Of a DNA stretch of 64,000 nt, positions 15,301 to 30,300 are shown piece after piece. Position numbers and translations under genes: made by a program. This DNA is from Bugulina stolonifera (taxonomy: Eukaryota; Bryozoa; Gymnolaemata; Cheilostomatida; Bugulidae), in NCBI GenBank assembly GCA_935421135.1, contig OW285192.1, positions 16,345,001-16,409,000 on the forward strand, in the 5' to 3' direction. The notes beneath the pieces are model-generated. The model had not been told where the DNA came from and did no database searches. It saw only the letters and a list, made by a program, of their open reading frames with translations. Every line of letters begins with the position of its first letter. The stretch's first letter is position 1.

Positions 15301-18300
15301 ATGTATATTCTTTGGAGTCATGGAGTGATTCTTGTTGTCTATCTATAGTAGAGTTCATCAGGCAAAGACCTTAGAGCTGCCAGTACCTTCATCATATTTA
15401 TTCTGTACTAAGTCTAAGGATAGCCATATTGTGTTAATCTCTTAATCTATCCTCGCATATAACCTATATATAATAATAATAATAACTATTATTATTATTA
15501 TTACATGTATTATAACAGTATTACCATTTATATTGGAAGTACTTTTGATAGTTTTATGATAGGCCTAATCAATGCTTTAATTGAATATTGCTTGTTGCTG
15601 TGTTTCCAACTTATCTCTTTTGATTTCCAAGTTGTACACGTCCAGAATTATTTTTGTGGTAAAAGCAATGGTTTACATGGAGTATCAATCCAATAAAACA
15701 ATACAATCATACTGATTGATGCACATAAAATTGAATACATCAACTTATCCACTTTCTAGCAACTGTGCAGCATTTGAATTTTTGATGTTATGAAAATATG
15801 TAACACTCTAGTATTGGTGGGACAGCTGAGATGGTGCATACTATGTAGAAAGGGTGGATGAATAAACTCCACATTCCTTCTCACAAAAGGGTTGTTTACT
15901 CTAATATTTCCATACAAGTGACTTGGGAGTCCAGTAGTGATGGGATCAAGCACCTGTCCACAATAGGCCCAAACAGTATTTTGGTGTATGGGCTTTCACT
16001 CTGTCCAACTGGTCATCAGTGAGTGGACAGTTCAATGTTCCCACACTCTCACACATGGCTACTCAAGGTGGGAGTGCATCACCTTTGATCATCTAGTCTA
16101 GCATAAGAATTGTTCAAATGTGTGGGATGTTTAAAAGTGTTATTATAATTATTATTAAATAGGTCTACCTACTTTTAGAATAAGTAGTTTTAATGTGGTT
16201 AAAATTAATTTAAAAGTCTGATTGGTTTTATGGGCACTGGTTCTGCCTAAACTGATAGAATCTCTCAACTTTACAGCTAGCTTTTCAAGGGACAATAATT
16301 AATATTTCAGAGAAACTTCACAGCTATTTATTGACTTTAATTAGTTTATGTCCATAAAATTTAGATTTAAATCAGGTAGTTGCTATAGAGAGGCTCTGGG
16401 GTTCAGCTGAAATGACATGATCACATGTAGAGCTAAGAAACATCTTCATATATCAGATCAGAATGTGACTGCAAGGCATAGGCTATTGGAAATTGTTTCT
16501 AGAGAAATTTGGTTAGTCTTAGGTCATGTGAAGTTGGAGAGGGGTTCGCCAAAGTAAAAGATACAGTTTTGGGCAAGACCCTAGGCTTTCTGAATATGCA
16601 GTTGTTTAGTAGGCCAAAAAAGGCCATGTCATCTGGGCCTTTCTCACAGGGAGTTGGTCAGCACTGGCACCTGGCAGTGCAAGCTGCAAGGGGCTGGTCA
16701 CTCCGTGGAGTATAAGCCGGTGAGTTTCTCTTTAGTAGGCCTATTTTATCAGAGTCTGAAATAATGGAGAGAGAGAAGTGATGGGAAGATTATCACTGGG
16801 CATTATTTTGGTTAGTAGTAGGGGTACACTGTGCATGTATTTATTCTTCCCTGCATGCCACACCAATGCATAATTGAAATCATAAAATTCAATTTCCAAC
16901 TGTGTACGTTTAACTAAAAGTACTTTTATAATGTTTTTCCCAACATAAAAATCTCATCATCTTCATTAAGCAACATCTGTATTATGAGTTCATGGGTTCA
17001 TTTCAATTTTATTACAAGTCATGTATACCTATATAAGCAATAATTCAGGGTATTAAAGTGAAAAAATGTTACAATTATTTTTGCTGCACCCCTACTTATG
17101 GGCCGATTATGAATGCTTTAGTACTTTCATAGCCTACAGTCATGTCCCTCACTGGTACTGGAGTGTAGAGTGTTAGCTCTATAGTAGGTAATGCGTGTAC
17201 TGCAGTGTTAGTTCTAGAGTATTTGCTGACTACTGGCTATTGGTCACTGACAGTTCAGGCAGGTGACACCTCCTCACTTCCTGCATGTATTTGTATGTGT
17301 AGGGCATAGATATACATGGTACATACAAACAGTGAGTTTATATAGCAGTGCTAAGTGACGCTGTCTTTCATGATTGTAACTTGCAATCCTTTATTGAAAT
17401 AATGGTGTTTGGTGTTAGACTAGACATACAGTAGCTCTACCACCCTCCAGGCCATAAACTACAGGCACCTACAGAAGGTGAACACATTTGCACCATTTAA
17501 TTTTCTTGTGATTAGGAAATCTATTAGTTGACTAGTTAGCCTTATTGTGGTTAGATCTTCTCTCAGGCTATCAACAACAGTCATAACTTGTGTCAGTCTG
17601 TCAGTCAGTCTACTTTCTGAGTGGGAAAAGAAAAATTTGCTATGAACTTAGTTTCTATCTAGTACGTGCCAATGGGTGTCATCTATTCTCCTTTAGTATG
17701 AACACACTCTGCGTGTGCTTGTTTTACCATCCTCATTTAAAATATTTTCTATTTCTATTGCAATCTATATTATTTTATGATGGAAAGCCTAGATTGAGTA
17801 GAAAAGATGAAAGGGTTGAGTTACTTATCAAGTATTATTAGCCATAAAGTTTATAGCAAATTAGTGTGATGAGAAGAAACTTTAAATTTTTTCTAATGAA
17901 CTTAATTAATTGCTACATGGTATCTAAGAGAGCCGGTGCCGGAAAAACACCGAACCACCGAACAGCGGAATGGAATTCACCGAACAGCGGATGAATTTAA
18001 CAGAATAGAATTTCTTTGTATGCTTTACTTATAGCATGATATTAGGCCATTATAACCAGCATTTTACTGTTATGAACTCATAAAACTCTTGCACAATTTA
18101 ACTATGTCATTTATAATTATAAAAAATTAATTATAAATTTTTATTCAGACGAGCAATAAATAAGTGAGTAAGTAGAATCTAAATATCTCGACTCTCAAAT
18201 ATCTAGCCCACAATGTTCCTGAGCTGAGTGGCAATAAACATAATATTTTGTGCAAAAAATATTTTACTAACCTATTTAATAAGTTGTAGGCTAAATCACA

Positions 18301-21300
18301 ATGACAATGAACAGCTTTAGCAATAAAAGGCAACTTATGCATTGATGAACGGTGAGTGTTCCTGAGAAATAGTAATGAATAGAATGAGTCCCAAATTTTA
18401 TTAGCTCAAGATTTTTATTGCAGCTCAAGACATTTCGACTAAGTTCAAACTTGCCATTTCTTCACTAGAACTACACAGTTCGGAAAATAAACAGATAATC
18501 AGATAAAGATTAGCGGCGCAATGTGCGTTTTCAGAAAAGGGTACTTTTCTTTTGTGTGGATGGTAGCAAAATGTGACTTCGCTTTTCGGAATTCCCAACT
18601 GTGCCGTGGTTATGGTAATTTACAATCAATGAGCTATTGACTTTAATTTTTATTTTAAGTTTTAGTAGAACAAACCCATAATGCTAATTAGTAGTAGTTT
18701 GGAAGGTTAAGAAATAATTATTTCATTTTAATTTGTTGTTTCAGCACTATGAAAATTCATATGGAACTTCTGCACAGTAGAATATGAACCCATTGATATA
18801 AAATAAATTAATGTAAATTAAAATTTCTAAATTAATATAATGTCAATGTGATAAGTATTGTTATATACAATACACATGGTATTTTTATTTAATTGGTATT
18901 TGATTTGTTGTGATAATGATTATTGTTATTGTCTAACACAGTTGATATATTAATATTGTTTATTATTGATCAATTTTATTAAAGATGGGCGATTTTATAT
19001 TAGGTCGACATGTCTTTATACTGGCTCGATCTGTTCGGTGATTTCCATTCCGCTGTTCGGTGGTTCGGTGTTTTTCCGGCACCGCTAAGAGAGCTGAGAA
19101 GTAATGACTGAAATTAATGAACCTGATTTAATGGGCTATAAACTAGATTGCAAGCATTGCTTGTATTTCAAGCTTATCTAAGCATCTGGAGCATTAGTAT
19201 GGAATAATTAGACATTCTCTTCAGCTCTCAGCATTCCTCTGCTGCTGCAGAACCGCAAGGATCTTCTCTCTCCACTACAAGTATTTTAAGTTTAGTTTCC
19301 CACATTTTGGGTCTCATATAGCTCCGCCTTAGGGCTAAACGTTGACTGGACCGTCTAACGCTGAATTACATGGACAAGGTTAGGTACCTTCTATCCATTC
19401 AGGTATCTAATGCCTCAATTTGGGTGATACCTTGGATTAAAGATTTCTTCATCAGATCTGTAATAGGTAAAAAGGTTAGTCGAATGATCATTGTGCTACA
19501 ATTTTGTAGGAGATAGACATACATTATGTGTTACATGAACAGATAATTAATATAGATATTGCAATGTAACATGTAAAGGAGATTAACAGATTAATTAATT
19601 ATGGTGTGATTTTATACATGTAATTTGTCATTGTAAATCAACAACAATCATGACTCAGACTAGATGATCCAAAGTAGTAATGAGCTTACCAAGTGGAGAT
19701 CATAATAATGTCAGGATAACATAAACTATAATAACGTTGCAGCTACATAATTACAAGCATATACATTTAAAGATCAAATAGATACAAAAAACTGCCAAAC
19801 CATCATATTAATCATTGTCTGTTTTGACAGGCAAGACACTGAACACCTGAAGTCATTTCCTTAACATTTTTATTTATTTATGTTGAGTAACTAAGCTAGA
19901 GCCTCCACCAGAAACATGACCAGATCTCATCGACACTCTCCGCCATTTCTCATTTTGTCGAATTGCAAATGAATTGGAACTCCCATGTTGATATTCTATT
20001 TGCATTCTTGACTCGTGTATCAGAGAAATTTAATGTTAACCCTTTTTGCACAAGGTTTAGTTACATATCATTAACTTTGTGGCAGGTAACCTCGATAAAA
20101 ATCTTGATCAAAAGTTTACAGTAAAAAGTAACTGTCGCAGTGGTAATGGAGCACGGAGCTTGGGAAGTCAAACGCTGCATAGAAAATTGACCATGTGATC
20201 AAAGTGCCCCCACTTACCTACTAACATTTAGTTGTTTTCTGGGCTAGCAGACACGTGAAAAAAGCCAGTATTGTTGGGTCTACCATTAATATATCGTTGT
20301 AAGAAGCTAAAAACCTTTGACCGTTGTTGACCTCTAATCAAATGTGCTATGTTGCACCCTTTATTCTTTTAGCTTTTGTCAAAGTTGAAGTCTTGATTCT
20401 TCTGAAAACTGAATCATAATAACTCAATTTAATTTTAATTTTGTTGTCTCTCTCTTTACAGACTCAGGCAATCCTCCATATGTAATACAGTGGAAGATCA
20501 TCAGCGTTTCTCGTCTCAAAGATTACCTCATGCTCAAAGTATAGATGGAGGACTGAACAGGAAGTACAATGAAGATTCTGGTTCTGTGAAACTTTCTCTA
20601 TACAGAGAGTCTAACCTCTCTCATCACTTATTTGAAAACTTAGGTACGTGCCTTCTAGACCCTTTTTACTGGAAATCTATTGATAGAGAAGATAACCCTC
20701 AGCTAGTTATAATCACTCTTATCAAAACATTATCTCAGATTTTACAGTAACCTTGAATTCTGCAGCTACATGTAATTCTGCACTAAAACATATTTCAGTA
20801 TTAAACTCTGTGGAGCTTTCCAGATATGTTCTCCTTTTCCCATTTGGTAGCAGGCTATGCCTTTTGTCAAAATAGGAAAGGCTAATTAACTGTATTGATT
20901 ACAAACGCCAAAGATATAGTTCAAACTTACTAGGTCCTTATTTCTCATTTTTCCTCCAGCGGATTTCCAATTATCATAAATATAATTGGAACTTGTCCTA
21001 AAGCTGAAATTATTATATTATTATGTTGTTGGTTCTACTAACTAATACCCTTGTAATTATTTCTAAAAAAATCAAGACAAGGTTTCCCTATTCTTAGTGT
21101 CATATGTCACAGTTGCCTAAAATTTATTCATTTTTGACACGATTAGGTATTAATTTATCACAGCTTTTTCTTTCTTTCAAGGAGTCCATAGACTTACAGA
21201 GTCAAACTGGCACTTTATCATATGGGCCTGTTACATTTAGATATGACTAGGTGGTCTATATTGGGAAAATCTACTAGAATCCTATAACTATAATCGGTTC

Positions 21301-24300
21301 TTGTGAATGCTTGTAGGGAGTCATAGAAGGACAATGTCACAGAGAGAGCTCAGCCACCCATCCACACCTGATGGTGGAATTGTAGATGCTTTTGGGTTTG
21401 CAGCGTCTGGTGGTCATCCATCTGGCTACCCAGCTGGTGGAGCTTACTACTCATCTACTAACTTACAATACAACCCCAGAGGCCACAAGCCAAATCCTCA
21501 ACCACACAGGCCCTCTGAGGTAAGATGCCACTTTCTGTTAGCGCTACTAGCACAGAGAGACATCACCAGGTTGCAGCAGCAGAATTCACTGGTCTGGTTT
21601 CAGAGAATTTAGCTGGCAGATTTTGCTTTACATGTCACACTCTTACTTGCTGAGTTGACCTCTGCTCTGCTAGCAGAATTGTTGACAGAAAGTTTGTGCA
21701 AATGTGTAAACAATTTAGATAAACCTGTTGACACAGCTATTTTGCTGAGTTTGGCTGTTCAATAGACCTCAGGCCATGGTTCAGGCTGTGAACTGTAGCA
21801 ACGACTTGTGCTTGAACTTGTGAGGATTTTGGACTATGTAGACTAAGTATTGCCCTTTAGATAGAGCAAGAATGCTTTAGCATAGGTTTCACATGGTACA
21901 CTGTAGCTTTCAAGAATTCGGAGCCTAGGCTATTACCAATTCCTATCTATGTTGATATGCATTTCATCTGAGAGTTAAACTCATTATGATCTTCATACTA
22001 GTTTACTAGTTGCTGAGTCTGATCTCTACCACATGTCTGCTGTAGCCCTGATGGCAATGTTCCAATTCTCCTCTACCAAAACTTCAATCACTTGTCCTGC
22101 AATGTCAGTTCTTGTCCGGTTTGTTGGTTTTTACCATATAACATGAGTTACTACATTTTCATTCATTGCTGTTATGCGAGTTCACAGTAATATTTATTAC
22201 TGAATAATAATTAGTTCACGCCTTTTTTCAGGTAATGCTTTCCCTCTCTCTTGAATATAACATTACAGTCAAACTCATGGAAATGCAGTGCACAGGCATG
22301 AAAGCAAAGTCATACATTCTATATGTTGAGTATTGGATGTTATATACCCACTGGTAAATGCAACTGCTCTGTGTCTTGTACACAGGAGTGAACATTCTAA
22401 CAAAGAATATTTTAGTTGCAATTCAGGAAGCTGACTCCAGAACATACGTAGGCCACCATATTGTGCAAGCCCTTGTAATATTCTGAGATAACAAAACACA
22501 GCAGGACATTATGATATTTCTAAAGATTGCACATTCTGTACATTCTCTCCCTTGTCACATCTGAGCCTAAGAGAAACTCCCATGCCCATTTGGTGAGGTT
22601 GCAACAACTATATCAAAATATTCTGTGGAGAGAATGTACTGTGTTCTTGGATTTGCCTTTCCTTTGTTAGTAAAGTTTCTCTAGCTACTTTATAGGCCAC
22701 GTTCCACATGGCCGGTTAGCTCAGTTGGTTAGAGCGTCGTGCTAATAACGCGAATGTCGCGGGTTCGATCCCCGTACTGGCCAAATTTTTATTGCAATAT
22801 CATGCTAATATGACGCTGTTAGCATGTCAGTCAATCACTGGGGATGGTAAAGTAAACGTTTACTGCATAATGACATCTTTTCTGATGATATTTTAGTGAT
22901 ATTGTTATACAGCTAGATAATCATGCATCAACCTGTATGTAACCTCTGTCCCATGAATGCATTCAGACATGTGTTCAAAGAACCCAATGCTACAATTTGT
23001 TTTCTATTAGATTTTCAACAATGGCTTTTTGTAACTTTAGTGTGTGAAGGTATTTATACATTGGTGTACAGTTTCATGCTTTATTGATTTATTTGGTGTT
23101 TTTATAGCAATCAATAGGCTTTCTGCATTCTTAGCAAGGGTATGTCTTCAATGTATTCTCCTAAATCATATCACCGAAAATATCAATTTGTTGAGTGAGG
23201 TAGTCGGCATATAATAGTCTAGTTTACATCTTTTGATATGATTTGGAAATACTGTATAGCACAGTGACTTCCATATCTGCATGTTGCGGGATAGTGTGTA
23301 ATTTCTTGTGCTGTTTGTGAATTGCGTCTCAGAGAGGTTGGTGCTTGGTTCAAAGGTTACATGTTAGGTTCTTTCCAGAATTATTGTAGATTTATTTTAT
23401 TTCCTGTTTAGCAGTCTATTATATATTTTAGTAGCAGTTATTCTTTGGCAGTTACTACAAAATGTGTAATAATTCTGAGCTCATGTATTCACTGAAGTGG
23501 GCACAACTCCCACTAGACTTGCTGGAAGTGTGTATGAATCATAACGCAAGTGAAAGGAGTGACTGTACTAAGTTTTCATTAGGACAATGATACCGTTGTA
23601 ATTGAAAGTCTACACCTGACTCAACTGTCAGCTGGAATGAAACAATATCTGTTGTTACTCATGAATTAGTTTGTCAGAAAAGGCTCTACTATTGTTTTAT
23701 TTACGAATTTCGAAGTATTTTCAGTATCTCCAACACATTATTGTTCCCTTAGGCATATATGTTACATTGATGGCAGTATTTAGTCACTAGTACAACGGTA
23801 GTAATATTAATGACAGCAATGAATATTTTGTAGAATTTGATTAATTATTTTGTTGTAATAGTCCTATACACCGGCATGCAAGAAAAAACTTGTTGGACTT
23901 TCTGTGATTAATTTCTATGTTGAATTACTATCCTTCAGCTCACCTCTGAAATTTAAGATACTCACTGAGGAAAGCTCATTATTAAAGTTGATTTTTGAAT
24001 AAACCATAAAATAGGTTAGGTCTACAGAGAGCTGAGTAAAGTGACACATTTCATATATACTTTCTCTTCAGTTAATTGAGGTCATTAGTGCCACCATGAT
24101 TAGAGTAGGTTTATAAACTGTCTTTAATTGATCGCAATGTTTCAGGTACCTCCACTTCCTGTCGAATATCAGCCAATGCCCGCCGCAAGGACTAACACAA
24201 AAGCATACCGTAGTCCCCAACAGGACTATAACAAGTCTGGGAATCAAACTGACTCTCATACAGCGCAGTCCACTGAGCAGATGGATAAAGAAAATTTTCA

Positions 24301-27300
24301 CAATCATCGGCGAGAGTTTCCCAATCCCGCTTTACTACCCCAAGGAAACATAACTCCCAACATTAAAGGTGGTATACCGCGGCAACCATCACACTCTGCT
24401 CCGGTGTCGAGTAAACAAAGCATTGGGCCCAAAGTTAGACGAGTTGAGAGTGTTAAGAGGATCATGCAGAATAACAAGAAAGCTGTAAGTGGCAGCAGCA
24501 AAGCGTTGTCAGGCAATCACCAATCACAGCCACTGCAACAAGGTGAGGAGTTTTCTCCCCGTGAAGGAAATGAAGTAATCACGCAGAAAGGAAGATCGGT
24601 GAAGAGTATTGTTGGTATGTTTGATCAGCCGGCAATACATCAGGCCTTAGCTAATGCTAGACTAAAACAGGCTAATGACTCTTTGAGAGAAGAGGGGGAA
24701 CCTAGCAGCATCCAAGTAAGGAATGTAAACAATCCTCAAGAAGAGGGAAGCCTCAGTTCCCGGTCTGAAAGAAGCGACACTCAAGTTGTACACATAGCCA
24801 AGTTTGTTCAGATTGAGGACACGCCTACTAAGCCAACCATAAACTATTCTGACGCACAAACTAGCCCTATGCAACTATCACCTACGGAGCAAACCATGAC
24901 TACATCTATTAGTAAATCACGGGTCAGTGACACCCATAGATCTTCCAGCAGTAGCCCACCAGGTGGAGCCATTATTGCTAAAGCGGAAACATTTAGCGGT
25001 GGTCCAAGACCAAAACTAGCTATTATCACATCTTCATCTACATCTAGCTATATGTCGAATGATGTTTTTACACCCCCAACTGAATGCATCGATTCTCCCG
25101 TGTTTGACACGGCGGAGCCGTCCTACCACAGAGGTGAAGGTAGCTCGCGCACCTACTACTCGGCTGAAAGCATTGCGGCATCAGACGGCTATGATTCTGC
25201 TCACAACTCCAACATTCCATCACACTATCCTTATTCCCAGCATGTACATCTAAACAACCAGGTAAGCTTTACTACCATCTCTGGTTCAAGCTATACAATA
25301 TGAGAGAAGGCAACTCCAAGTGAATTATTCCCTTTTTGTGATGTAAATAATATATAAGCCTACATGTAGAATGATGTACCTAAGCGTGCAATTGTTTTAA
25401 TTTACATTATCTAAATCCTATAATAAGGTAGTGTCTAACACAACAATTTTATAATATATTTCTGAAATATATTGTATTAATTAGCCTATTTATTTAACTA
25501 ATATGTATAAATTCAGCAGAAACCATTAGGCTTATTAATTTATCTACGGAATGTACCCCTATTGATTTGTTATTCTTCAATTACAAAGCAAATAGAAATG
25601 AGATATGTATTGATAATGGCTGTCAGTGTAATGTGCTGCCTGTAACAGTTTGCTAGTACTTCTAATAATGGTGGAATGCTAAATGCTGCCACAGCATGCT
25701 TTGACCAATGTGTAAATTTATATCACAACAAATACTGGCGCTAAGAATACACAACGTCACAGGTGCCAATGCACACCACTGCAATCAGCAATACTGCAAA
25801 GCTTGCAGTCACTCACTGTGACTTAGCCTGTGCGACATAACAACCTCCGGATTAGACTGAGAGATCAATATCGTTCAACAAGGAAAGGATTCTGTTCATA
25901 ATTAACTAACTACACAGAGTGTGCATAAGTGCGAGCTTATATAAAGGGTTTGATAGATTGTTAGACTCGTAAGATATTATGAACACGACTGATGTAGATT
26001 ATAGAGAATAGGTAATAAATCACACATGTCACTGACAGGTATAAGTGCTAGTTGTATCTCCTAGCAGACACCCATTCAGCAGTTGTTAGAGTTAGCATGG
26101 GTGAATCAACATCGTATTTGGCTGTTTCAGTTGCTCAGACAAGAACTAGCAGAGACTGAGAGCGGCAACCACTACGAGGATCTGGAGAGCCTAAAGACTG
26201 GCAGCGGAAGTATCAATGAAATGGAAAACATTTATGAACCAATCAGTAAGTGAATATTTGTTCTACTTTTAGTCTTGTCTCCCATTATAATAGCCTACCC
26301 AGTGACAGAAAAGGTAGAAAAGAACACAGTTACAAATTCAGTGATAGTTTATAAATTTGAATTTATTATTGCATATATGCTAAAACTTGAGCTCTAGTGT
26401 TTATCACATGTCATTTTACTTTCTCATGACCAACTGAATGTTTTTGGCCAGCATGACCATTGTATTTACGCTAATAAGTTGAAAAATTCTTAAAAATTTG
26501 TTCCTTGATATCAAAATTGTAGACCCACACATGTCTTCTCATATTCGGTGGTTCATAGGCTACAGATGAAACGTTACACTTGAACTTGTCTGATAGCTAC
26601 AGCGTAATATATAGTCTATATGGCAATTGACTTTAAATACCTTATAGTCTGACTTCCTTAACTTGTTTAGCTTATGAAATAATACACCTTACATCGTCAT
26701 TACCGTCATAATCAGTAACAAGCGGAAAATCAAATTCCTTTGAACTTAAGATTGTTGCCTCTAGAAAGAAGATTTGAGGTGCTGTATGTAATATGTCATA
26801 CACTAAAGCTGATTTATATCACTACTTTGTGTTGTGTATAGAGCATGTAAAATTGCCTGTTTATCAGCTTTTATCACTGTTTAGTGAGCTGGGGATTGTA
26901 TCACAGGCTAGCAGTCGAGCATGTACCTGCTGCAAAGATGGCTAACCACTGTATTGTAGAATATCGAACACAGAGAAAAAATAATATTATTGTGTTATTT
27001 GACATGTTATGACGTGAAGTTGTTGTACCAATGCCAATGTCCTTGGCTAGCAATAGAAGTGATAGAATTGTTTTGGTAGATAACAAGGGTTTGTGATATT
27101 TCAGGTCCTCTTCTCCGTGAGTCTAGCACTGGAAACTATATGAATTTTCCAGCTACCAAAGATTACATGGATGTGGCTCCAAATCACAGCTCAAGTAGTC
27201 AACAGGTAGAATACTCTTTGATATGAGCTCTCAGTGTGTTTTAGCTATGTAGGACTATTGACTACGTGTTTATAACTAAGCTCACATTCTAGAGGTCAAA

Positions 27301-30300
27301 GGTTTACCAGCAATGTCAGAAACAGCATTCCTGTCACTAGCATCATGTAATAGAAGAAAAACAATTTTTTTTTACCAGTTTTTCCCTAAAACATCTTTGC
27401 TTTTTCTCTTGATAATGCTGACAATCTCTTCATGTCATTGACCATTATTGATCGACTTATCACTTACACCAGGTGCAAGTTCTATTAGAGTGAGCTAAGA
27501 CCTACATGTACATGTACTTTGTCTCTAAACATGTGGTTTACATCTAGTTTAGAGGTCCTTGACATCTGCTTAGTGACAGTAATAGTAACTGATGTTTCTT
27601 TAGAAGCAGCTTAACTCTTATTGACTCTCCCTATGATTCTGATTGAATCTTGAACAATGGCAGCTGTGTGCAACATTTGTTTGCATTTAAAAACCTGATG
27701 CTAAGTTAATTGTTCGTTATTGTCTAACTGTTGATCTGATGTAATAACTCTTTCTTCAGAGTGATAGAAGAAGCGTTGAAGCTGACCATCATAGATGTAT
27801 GTCAATGGACTCGGCCTTAGGTAGACAATTCTCAATCGCGAATGGTGACAGTGACTTTAACGCTAGTCATGAAGAGGCTAACTACAGTCACCAAGTTAGG
27901 GAGGCTAGTCATCGGACCTTAAGGTTAGTAGAGTACTGCTGCTGAAACCAAGGCTATGATTTTGCTGTTTTGTTGGGACATGGCAGCCGGTTGGATTATA
28001 TTATGTTATATGCTGACTATGTACATCTACATACAGCATTGCTGTGTGTAGATGTACATAGATGTATATAGTCACGAACTGCTGTAACTTAGAAAGCAGG
28101 TTAGTACAGTAGGTATAAACAATACTTGCACTGATAATTCTTTCCCTCTCTGATAGCAGTAATTAAAACACACTTGTCGCATTCACTCACTCAGCCTACT
28201 ACCAGGTCAAGGGACATAGCAACTCTAGTTTTATAGTAAATAAGCTGTGTTGCCCTTTATTTGACATTGATAATATTTGTTGACGCGTAACCGAGCTCCC
28301 CAGTCTCTACAAAAGTGCTGACATAATATTTGTTGAATAGTAGTGGATATGTAATAGACACACAGTTAGCTAACGCCTGCTCCATAAGCTCTTGGGCAAA
28401 CACTGAGCCATTGCAATCGTCTCAAGTAGCCAATATGGGGTGTACATGATTGGTTCTTGGAATCTTGACGAGGGTGAATCACCTATAACTGCTAATTATC
28501 CCTCCATGGCTATTGTTAGCAGAATTTTTGTGTAAAAGAATGAATTTCATTGGTCGAAATATGAAAGTGTTGCTATCCACAAATCAGCTAGCAATGAGAC
28601 ACTAGTTGCTCAAAATTGTTGAAAAAGTAATGAAGATGTCATTGGTATGGCTTTGATTCTTGCAGAGTAACATTCTCGTACCACCGATGGTAGGCGACAG
28701 ACATCTCATAATGAGAGACCTTGTGAATATAATTGCTAAATCAGTGTGAGGTATTTTATTGAATTGAACTTATAACAAAGCAAACATGTTGTGTATCAGA
28801 TTTTATGACATTCAATACTATATCTACATTTGAACCAGCATTCCAATCTTACTTATCACCTAAATATTGGAGAGCTAAGTAGTTAATGATGTAGCACGTG
28901 TTTTAGGACTATTTATTTGCCTCTTTGGTGCCAATGATAGACTTGTAGATTACTCCTTCATTACGTTATAAAAATATTCATAATCCTAAATATATATTTA
29001 CTCTGCAAAAGTGTTTCCCATAACGGCTGGTTCAGTAGAAATAGGAGTGTTATTATGCCTATATCATTAGATAGGGATTCTGATAAGTTGCTTAGTAACA
29101 AGCAGTTTTGATATTAAATTTAATTTAGAGAGCCTTTGAACACAGCGATTGGTAATCATTTGGAAAATGAACGCTATATATTCGTTATTGTTTATCTGTA
29201 CTATCCCCGAACTATGCATACTACAAGCTAGTAGTTTCTTGTAAATCTCTCTAATGTAAAGAAACAGTGGTTCTTATTACTAGTCTAGAGTTTTTAACAC
29301 ATCATTGCAATAATATCTAGCTTTCTTATGCACAAGCTAACAAAATTCCTCAAGGCCACCAAAACTTATGGAATACAATAATATTTTCATCTTCAAACAA
29401 AAACAAAAATGACTTATCTGGGAATTCTTAACCTTATTTCTACTATTTGGAATAAAACAAAGAATTATCATTCAATGTGAGCATAAAGCATTGATCTACA
29501 GATATTTGTTGCATAATTTATTTCTCGTTGTTGCACAATACATAATCATCAAGTGAATATTATTTTATTCCAATGACTAAATCTATTATGCAGAAATCAA
29601 TTGTGTATACAGAGAATAGTAGGCAATGATTGCATTCAGTCCTCACTCTGCTTACATTAGCTACTAATCAGATACATGCAACTCTGATTGTGGATTCCCT
29701 CTCTTCTCTTCTTGCGGATTAATGCATTACAAAACAACTTTATAATCTCCCGGATCAAAGAGTTTGAAGTGTAGCATTATTGAGTGGCATCTAATGGCGC
29801 TCTTGTGAAAAGGGTGCTAGCTGCTGGTCTAAGTGTAAAGCCTTGTTTCCTTGTTCTAATTGCAGACAGACCTCCATAGAAAGTAGCTCAAAGTTGAGAG
29901 GAAGTCCAACGAGAGAGGAGCAACATCTCAACCGATATAATCTCAACAAATCTAACGTCAACCCCGTGCAGCCTACACACCGATCCTCTACATCTGCTCC
30001 ACCAGCTGTTAGACCTCAATGTATGTACAGCGTAGTGTTATATAAACTGTATAACATAGGGTTAGACATAATTAGAAGTATAATCTAGGGTTAGACATCA
30101 ATGTCAGTGTAACATAGGGTAAGACATCAATGAAAGTAAAACATGTGTAGATTTTAATGTAGGTATGGCATTGCCTACTAGATGATCTTTGACTAGAAGA
30201 CAGTCTCATGTGTAGCTTAGTAGAGTTTATATTATTCCAAGGTAGGATTATCACATTACTTCTACTACACCATTGCCAGTGATGGTTCAGTCTTTATTTA

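Larger units (their letters stand above)
17934..19084. mobile_element. non-autonomous DNA transposon with 54-bp TIRs and 9-10 bp TSD
   Basis: Left TIR 17934-17987 begins CGGTGCCGGAAAAACACCGA. Right TIR 19031-19084 is its reverse complement with one mismatch in 54. Both sides are flanked by CTAAGAGAGC (17924-17933 and 19085-19094), a 9-10 bp target-site duplication, one base being ambiguous. The 1,151-bp element has no transposase frame. Long TIRs with a ~9-bp TSD suit Mutator-like elements; hAT (8 bp) is the alternative. Confidence 0.85.
3345..20461 (+). other. shroom intron 1 of window, 17.1 kb
   Basis: Holds a MITE-like element (4271-4546), a 146-bp tandem duplication (8747-9038), a 22-bp minisatellite (14478-14712), an AT hairpin (15471-15503) and a TIR element (17934-19084). 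Open frames here (for example 9673-9975, 10862-11137, 16509-16715) lack a splice/phase solution with the neighbouring exons. Confidence 0.75.
21520..24145 (+). other. shroom intron 3, hosting a tRNA gene
   Basis: 2.6 kb. The only feature seen is the tRNA-Ile gene at 22710-22783; no coding exon found. Confidence 0.7.
25262..29865 (+). other. shroom introns 4-7 between exons 4 and 8
   Basis: Introns at 25262-26130, 26246-27104, 27206-27759 and 27924-29865. AT-rich; apart from a 45-bp imperfect palindrome at 28017-28061 I see no feature. Confidence 0.7.

Noticed and set aside
24068..25029. Minus-strand frames across shroom exon 4
   Set aside because: Antisense shadows of a strongly supported + strand exon.
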